A stretch of 64,000 nt of DNA from Amoebidium appalachense. Its lineage: Eukaryota > Ichthyosporea. This document shows positions 60,734-64,000 of the stretch, piece after piece. The notes below the pieces were generated by a model. The model ran no database searches and had not been told where the DNA came from. It worked only from the letters and a program-made list of their open reading frames with translations. The stretch is taken from positions 9,176,001 through 9,240,000 of the forward strand of contig CAVNZM010000011.1 of NCBI GenBank assembly GCA_963693365.1. The letters run 5' to 3'. Both the position numbers and the translations under genes were made by a program. The number at the start of each line of letters is the position of its first letter. Position 1 is the stretch's first letter.

Positions 60734-61539
60734 CCCCAAACACACGCACGCACACACACACACACACACACACCCTCCACCACCATGCTTGGCAACCTCC
60801 CCACACACACTTGCATCCCAACCCCTCAACCTTCACCTGCTGCATATATGCGGGCCATACCACTTCCTCCCACATCCACTTCATCCACTTTTGATGGCCC
60901 TGCCTCAATCTCGCGTCAAAAATGGGTACCTTGAACCAGTCTGCTTGGGAGGTGTGTGTTGTGGAAACGGCCTCTTGCCACTGCATAATCATATTACATG
61001 AGTAGCTGCTAGTCATTGTGGGGGGGGGGGGGGGGGGGGGGGAGGGGGAGGGGGGGGGGAGGGAGAGGAAGCCTTGGGAGGATTGAACCGGAGGGCACAG
61101 GGGGGAGTTGTGGGGGGTGGGGGTGGGGGTGGGGGGGACGGAAGAGAACCAAGGGGGATTTTGCGGGCTGTTGCCTTGAAGGTCTTGCTGGTACACCTCT
61201 GACCTTAAAATGGCGTGCTCTATAAACGACTGAGTTAATACTAATTGCGACTTAACATCAAAGATTAGTGGAAACGATAAGAACAAAATAAACAAATGAA
61301 TTATAAGAAACACGCCTTACGAATAAGAAAGAATAGCGACAAGCAACATCAGATTCCTTCTGTTGACCGTTATCCATAAGTCAAGTGAGTTATAAATGAC
61401 GACATATCGGATGTGATGCATTGCTACACTCACTAAATAGACCTGGCAAATGGCCAAGTTTCCTTCTCACACCTTGAATGAACTCACACTGGGACTCGTG
61501 AACTTGTTCTGGAACTAATTATAACCTTTGCAACCGCAG

Positions 61540-61875
61540 CTGATTATGACCATGCCGCTTAGCGGCCAGGCAACCAACCGCACATGCACAGGGGGAAACC
61601 CTTACAAGTTCTTCACAGCCGCAGCCTCAGACGGCGAGTGCTACCTATACTGCCTAAGCAACATCACGTGCGGCTACTACATGTACGACACCTCCACCAA
61701 GAACTGCAGTCTGTACGAGCCCGGCAAATGCTCCGTGGGTGCCGGCCCATCCACTATTATTGTGCGGGATCAAGTCTCCTCATCCGTTGCAGCGTACGAC
61801 AATCCCCCCGCTCCCCCCTCCCCCCCTTCCCCCCCACCCTCACCCACCCATTCCATCCCAACAAACACTGCTTAG
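61540..61875 (+). CDS. PAN/apple-like cysteine-rich exon
   Basis: Follows an acceptor (GCAACCGCAG|). Reads LIMTMPLSGQATNRTCTGG, then KFFTAAASDGECYLYCLSN, ITCGYYMYDTSTKNCSLYE and PGKCSVG. The Cys spacing, the D-x2-CY-x-YC core and the Tyr-rich TCxYYMYD strand are those of PAN/apple-like modules, which bind protein or carbohydrate in extracellular proteins. N-glycosylation motifs (NRT, NIT) are present. The frame then runs through a Pro/Ser stretch to TAG at 61873-61875. It is either the last exon or is spliced earlier at a site I could not fix. Confidence 0.6.
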   Translation: MIMTMPLSGQATNRTCTGGNPYKFFTAAASDGECYLYCLSNITCGYYMYDTSTKNCSLYEPGKCSVGAGPSTIIVRDQVSSSVAAYDNPPAPPSPPSPPPSPTHSIPTNTA

Positions 61876-62042
61876 CCCCCCCCCCCCCCCCCCCCCCCCC
61901 CTCCGGTGAACTTGGCAAGCCTTAGGTCCTTTATGTTTTCACGGATCCCTCTGGGGTTCCGTGAAACGGGCAGTTAGAAAATAGAAACTATTCAAGACTC
62001 AGTCAGAAGTGCATTAGAAAAAGAACGGGCAGAGATTTTTTT

Positions 62043-62049
<7 letters not shown>

Positions 62050-62074
<25 letters not shown>

Positions 62075-62780
62075 GAGGGAGGTGAGGGAGAAGGGGGGTG
62101 GCTCTCATCTTATGTTTATCTTTACCTTCTCATCTCTCTACACCTTTCTCTCTCCCTCTCTCTCTCGTTGCTGTCCCTCACAAAGTTCCTCCTTCCTCCT
62201 ACCTTCCCAGCAAGAGTCTCTGTCATGCACACTCTCTCTCTACCCCCTTCCCTCCCTCCCTTCCCTTCCTCCCTAATTCCCTCCCTAACCCCCCCCAACC
62301 CCTCCCCCCCCCCCCCCCGCCCCCTGGCCCTCCCTCCCTCCCCCCTCCCTCCCTCCCTCCCTCCCTCCCTCCCTCCCTCCCTCCCTCCCTCCCTCCCTCC
62401 CTCCCCCCTTCCCCTCTATTTTTTCACAGAATCTTTCTGAGGTAATAAATGCAAAACGCGTTACGCCCCTAGCTTCATCAGAAAAGCAGTCAGAAAATCG
62501 AAGCTCTCTGGGTCCGTAGTTTAAAAAAAAATATGGGGGGGGGGTCTCATCTTCTCTCTCCTCTCTTTCTCTGGCTTGCTGTCGCTGCCGAAGATCCTTC
62601 TTCCTTCCGCCTTCCCCGAGTCTCTTAGGCACTGAATCTCTCTCTCTCTCTCTCCCCCCCCTCCCCCCCCCCCCCCCCCCCCCCCCCCCTCCTCTCTCTC
62701 TCTCCGTCCCAGCTTTCTCTCCCTCCCTCCCTCTCTCCCTCTCTCCCTCCCTTTCTCCCCACACAACCACATGCACACAA
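62050..62780 (+). repeat. Pyrimidine-rich (TC)n/(CCCT)n block between PAN-like exons
   Basis: CCCTCCCTCCCT runs at 62330-62405, C runs and (TC)n at 62640-62705. No exon was recognised. Confidence 0.85.
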
Positions 62781-63109
62781 ACAAAACATACAAACATGCA
62801 GAGTGCACCGCCGACCAAGTTATGCGAAGTAAGTATCCTGGAGAGCAACACCCATATCGCAATGAGAACTAGGCGGCGGCGCCACAGAGTGCCATGAGAA
62901 CTCAAGTATAGGGCATTCATACACTAAACCTGAAATTGGGAACTAGAAGCAAAATTGTTAACACACGGTAACGGCAGCAAATCAGGTGAAAGTTTTCCCT
63001 ATCAATTCTCGAATCTACGACCCTGTCTGATCTGTCATGTCTTGTTCAAACATCACATCCTTTTCCCCGTTTCTCTTCCTTTTTTTCCCGTGAGAATCCC
63101 CGGGGCAGG

Positions 63110-63149
<40 letters not shown>

Positions 63150-63194
63150 GTACCAAGTTGCCCTTGTTTCCCACCATTTCCCCGGTTTCAGCTC

Positions 63195-63380
63195 ACAGTC
63201 TCCTCCAGACCCCATATCTGCGTACGAGTATAGGGTGGCTGCAGGTTTTGAGGTAAGAATAAGAACGGGGTGGAGAGGAACAACGGTGTTTTAGTGCTGG
63301 TGGGGCTAGTTCTTATTCTTACCTCAAAACCTGCAGCCACCCTATACTCGTACGCAGATATGGGGTCTGGAGGAGACTGT
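63195..63380. repeat. Perfect 72-bp inverted repeat (hairpin) over a 3' splice site
   Basis: Arms 63195-63266 and 63309-63380 are exact reverse complements, with a 42-base loop. The right arm includes the acceptor and the 5' end of a PAN-like exon. The left arm is the same sequence inverted. Confidence 0.95.
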
Positions 63381-63572
63381 CTGTATACCAAAACTTCTCT
63401 GGGAAGTGCTTTCAAGGAGCAGTACGACGGGCATTGCTACACGTCATGTGAAGCAGACCCTCGTTGCCAGATCTACCTGTTGAACACCAACACCTGCCTT
63501 TGCGAACTGCTGTCCTTGTGTGACTTGCTGGGTCAAGGCAAAAACAAAACGTACAACCAGGACAGAACCAAG
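63337..63572 (+). CDS. PAN/apple-like cysteine-rich exon with hairpin-embedded acceptor
   Basis: Follows CCTGCAG| and ends ACCAAG|GTGCAA; 236 nt, entering in phase 1. It encodes TLYSYADMGSGGDCLYTKTS, then YDGHCYTSCEADPRCQIYLL and NTNTCLCELLSLCDLLG. This matches the Cys pattern of the exon at 61540 and of the broken cassette near 59200. The three are likely repeats of one surface protein or a small tandem family. The acceptor and first 44 exon bases form one arm of a perfect inverted repeat (63309-63380). Confidence 0.6.
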
Positions 63573-63668
63573 GTGCAAAGTGGGTTTATCTCGCTTGCTT
63601 ACACACAATCACACACACATGCGGCAGAGTCTCCTTCCCTCTCCCTCTCCCTCTCTCTCACTCTCAGA

Positions 63669-63714
<46 letters not shown>

Positions 63715-63744
63715 CCTCTCCCCCCCCCCCCCCCCCCACCACTG

Positions 63745-63779
<35 letters not shown>

Positions 63780-64000
63780 CTCTCTCTCTCCCTCTCTCTC
63801 TCTTACTCTCTCTCTTTTTCTCCCCCTCTCCCTCCCTCCCAGAGTCTCTCTCTATATCTCTCTCGCTCACTTTCTCTCTTCCTCTACCGCTCTCCCCCTC
63901 CTCTTTCACTCTCACCTGGTCCCCCGCTCGCTCTGCCCTACCCTCTCTCTCACCCGCTCGCTCTCACACACTCTTTCTTGCTTTCCCCTTTATATCTGTT

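Noticed and set aside
60600-61539. Further PAN-like exons between the signal exon and 61540
   Set aside because: Checked for Cys patterns and phased splice sites; only short frames without the C-x3-C core were seen.

Overview
This window looks like nuclear DNA of an intron-rich microbial eukaryote. The genes are split by GT-AG introns, TAA, TAG and TGA all end reading frames (standard code), and introns and spacers are packed with (CA/TG)n, (G/C)n, (TC)n and minisatellite tracts. I do not assign a taxon. No bacterial operon signals, CRISPR array or RNA gene was seen. Most long open frames are translations of simple repeats (CV, HT, G, P runs) and are not genes.

Layout. (1) 1-10012, minus: a DDX51/Dbp6-type DEAD-box RNA helicase whose 3' end runs off the left edge. 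(2) 10013-11025: compact head-to-head spacer with a TGACGTCA site. (3) 11026-20939, plus: a nine-exon PHD-finger protein, best read as Integrator subunit 12 (INTS12), 431 aa, followed by a ~100-bp tandem repeat. (4) 23579-27921, minus: a five-exon, 506-aa protein with two globin domains. (5) 27922-34674: no recognisable gene. (6) 34675-37663: a nested transposon nest, LINE tail / Harbinger-like TIR element / second LINE, plus a 390-bp inverted copy. (7) 38630-42517, minus: NDUFA2 (complex I B8), 95 aa in three exons. (8) 44054-44491: a short relative of the TIR element. (9) 45514-57734, minus: a 13-exon Nramp/SLC11 metal transporter, 524 aa. (10) 58.9-63.6 kb, plus: PAN/apple-like cysteine-rich exons, one cassette frameshifted and one with its 3' splice site inside a perfect 72-bp hairpin.

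The genes are unrelated housekeeping functions (ribosome biogenesis, snRNA 3' processing, respiration, metal transport, haem binding), so no pathway cluster is implied. I reconstructed exons by splice phase. INTS12, the globin, NDUFA2 and Nramp each sum to an exact open frame.

The most unusual signal is in intron architecture. In at least eight places the junction of a real exon (exon end plus splice site) is copied inside the neighbouring intron. Seven introns end with a (CA)n tract running straight into the AG. Two dispersed repeat families lie antisense to the host gene in every intron where I found them.
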